From Cyanobacteria bacterium T3Sed10_376R1m (GTDB lineage Bacteria > Cyanobacteriota > Cyanobacteriia > Cyanobacteriales > Cyanobacteriaceae): a DNA stretch of 6,431 bases. Location: NCBI GenBank assembly GCA_003566215.1, contig PXEJ01000151.1, positions 1 through 6,431 of the forward strand, in the 5' to 3' direction. Every line of letters begins with the position of its first letter. Position 1 is the first letter of the stretch. Positions 5,695 through 6,431 of this stretch are shown here, piece by piece. The notes under the pieces were generated by a model. It saw nothing but the letters and a program-made list of their open reading frames with translations. It made no database searches and was not told where the DNA came from. The translations under genes and the position numbers were made by a program.

Positions 5695-6431
5695 GCTACA
5701 GAATTTAGTCAAATAACCGTTGATATGCCAAATTTGTGCGGTTTAGAAAAAGAAATAGAGGATATGGTTAATCATGACCAATCCATTTATTTAGACAAAA
5801 CAGATGTAAATTTGTCAGAAAAAAAAGCTCTTTTTGCCTGTGCTTTACATATGCACCAACCGACTATTCCTGCCGGAAATAATGGAGAATTAATTTGTAA
5901 TTTACAATATATGTTTGACCATCAGGGGGAAGGAGACAACCATAATGCTGGGGTGTTTGCTTGGTGTTATAGTCGTATGGGGGATTTTATTCCTGAGTTA
6001 GTGGCAAACGGTTGTAGTCCTCGTATTATGTTGGATTATTCTGGTAATTTGTTGTGGGGGCTTCAACAGATGGGGCGGGAGGATATTTTAGGTAATTTGC
6101 GAAAAATTACTCAAGATGAGCGTTATCAGCCCTATGTGGAATGGCTAGGTACGATGTGGTCCCATGGTGTAATTCCTTCTACTCCTATTCCTGATATTAA
6201 GCTACATATTCAGGCATGGCAACATCATTTTGTTTCTATTTTTGGAGAGGAAGCCCTAAAACGAGTTAAAGGTTTTTCACCTCCTGAGATGCACTTGCCC
6301 AATCATCCTGATACTTTATATGAATATATTAAGGCTTTAAAAGAGTGTGGTTATCGTTGGTTATTAGTGCAGGAGCATTCAGTGGAAAGGGTCGATGGTG
6401 ATGGATTGTATCATGATGATAAATATGTTCC
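5689..6431 (+). CDS. Glycoside hydrolase family 57-like protein (3' end outside window)
   Basis: The frame is open from ATG 5689 to the window end, showing 247 codons. After a hydrophilic stretch of about 45 residues comes FACALHMHQPTIPAG, whose HMHQP (54-58) is the GH57 conserved region I. It is followed by GDNHNAG (82-88), PRIMLDYSGNLLWGL (111-125), GTMWSHGVIPSTPIPD (154-169) and GFSPPEMHLP (195-204). E200 in the last motif sits where GH57 region III carries the catalytic Glu nucleophile (inference by motif position). GH57 enzymes act on alpha-glucans and related sugars (amylases, 4-alpha-glucanotransferases, branching enzymes). This looks like the cyanobacterial GH57 group whose substrate I cannot name. 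The acid/base Asp of region IV would lie beyond the window. No signal peptide is visible, so it is probably cytoplasmic, where glycogen is stored. No ribosome binding site is visible. Confidence 0.85.
   Translation, partial: MVATEFSQITVDMPNLCGLEKEIEDMVNHDQSIYLDKTDVNLSEKKALFACALHMHQPTIPAGNNGELICNLQYMFDHQGEGDNHNAGVFAWCYSRMGDFIPELVANGCSPRIMLDYSGNLLWGLQQMGREDILGNLRKITQDERYQPYVEWLGTMWSHGVIPSTPIPDIKLHIQAWQHHFVSIFGEEALKRVKGFSPPEMHLPNHPDTLYEYIKALKECGYRWLLVQEHSVERVDGDGLYHDDKYV

Noticed and set aside
1..6431. tRNA or rRNA genes, CRISPR arrays, insertion sequences, attachment sites
   Set aside because: I found no cloverleaf, spaced direct repeats, transposase motifs or terminal repeats anywhere in the window.

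Overview
The window looks like a piece of a low-GC cyanobacterial chromosome, probably from a unicellular genus such as Cyanobacterium or Geminocystis (the genus is inference). Three lines of evidence support this. There are three exact copies of the cyanobacterial HIP1 octamer GCGATCGC. The gene set is cyanobacterial: a plant-type [2Fe-2S] ferredoxin, a short CcdA, and a GH57 protein of the kind annotated in many cyanobacterial genomes. Shine-Dalgarno sequences are mostly weak or absent.

Layout, left to right. 1-459 (+) is the 3' end of a sensor histidine kinase, showing the ATP-binding domain only. 460-679 has no intact gene but holds the decayed remnant of a pentapeptide-repeat protein (about 514-646). 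680-1003 (+) is a Fed2/Fed3-like ferredoxin. 1051-1791 (+) is ccdA, which moves reducing equivalents across the membrane for cytochrome c maturation. The ferredoxin and ccdA are co-directional, 47 bp apart, and could be one transcription unit. On the minus strand, converging on ccdA, are a TPR protein (3708-2524) and a stand-alone RibD-type reductase-domain protein (2534-1809). They overlap by 11 bp and are probably translationally coupled. A 99-bp divergent region separates the TPR gene from dnaX (3808-5640, +), the clamp-loader tau/gamma subunit, which has no intein. 5689 to the window end (+) is the N-terminal 247 codons of a GH57 glycoside hydrolase-like protein.

This is mostly housekeeping chromosome; no mobile element, CRISPR array, RNA gene or obvious novel multi-gene system is visible. 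The most interesting points are: an SSB-like acidic tail (DDEDDLPF) at the extreme C-terminus of DnaX; two in-phase poly-A slippery runs in dnaX that could give shortened products; the broken pentapeptide gene; the ferredoxin-ccdA pairing; and an inverted repeat that flanks the probable transcription start of the GH57 gene and contains its start codon.
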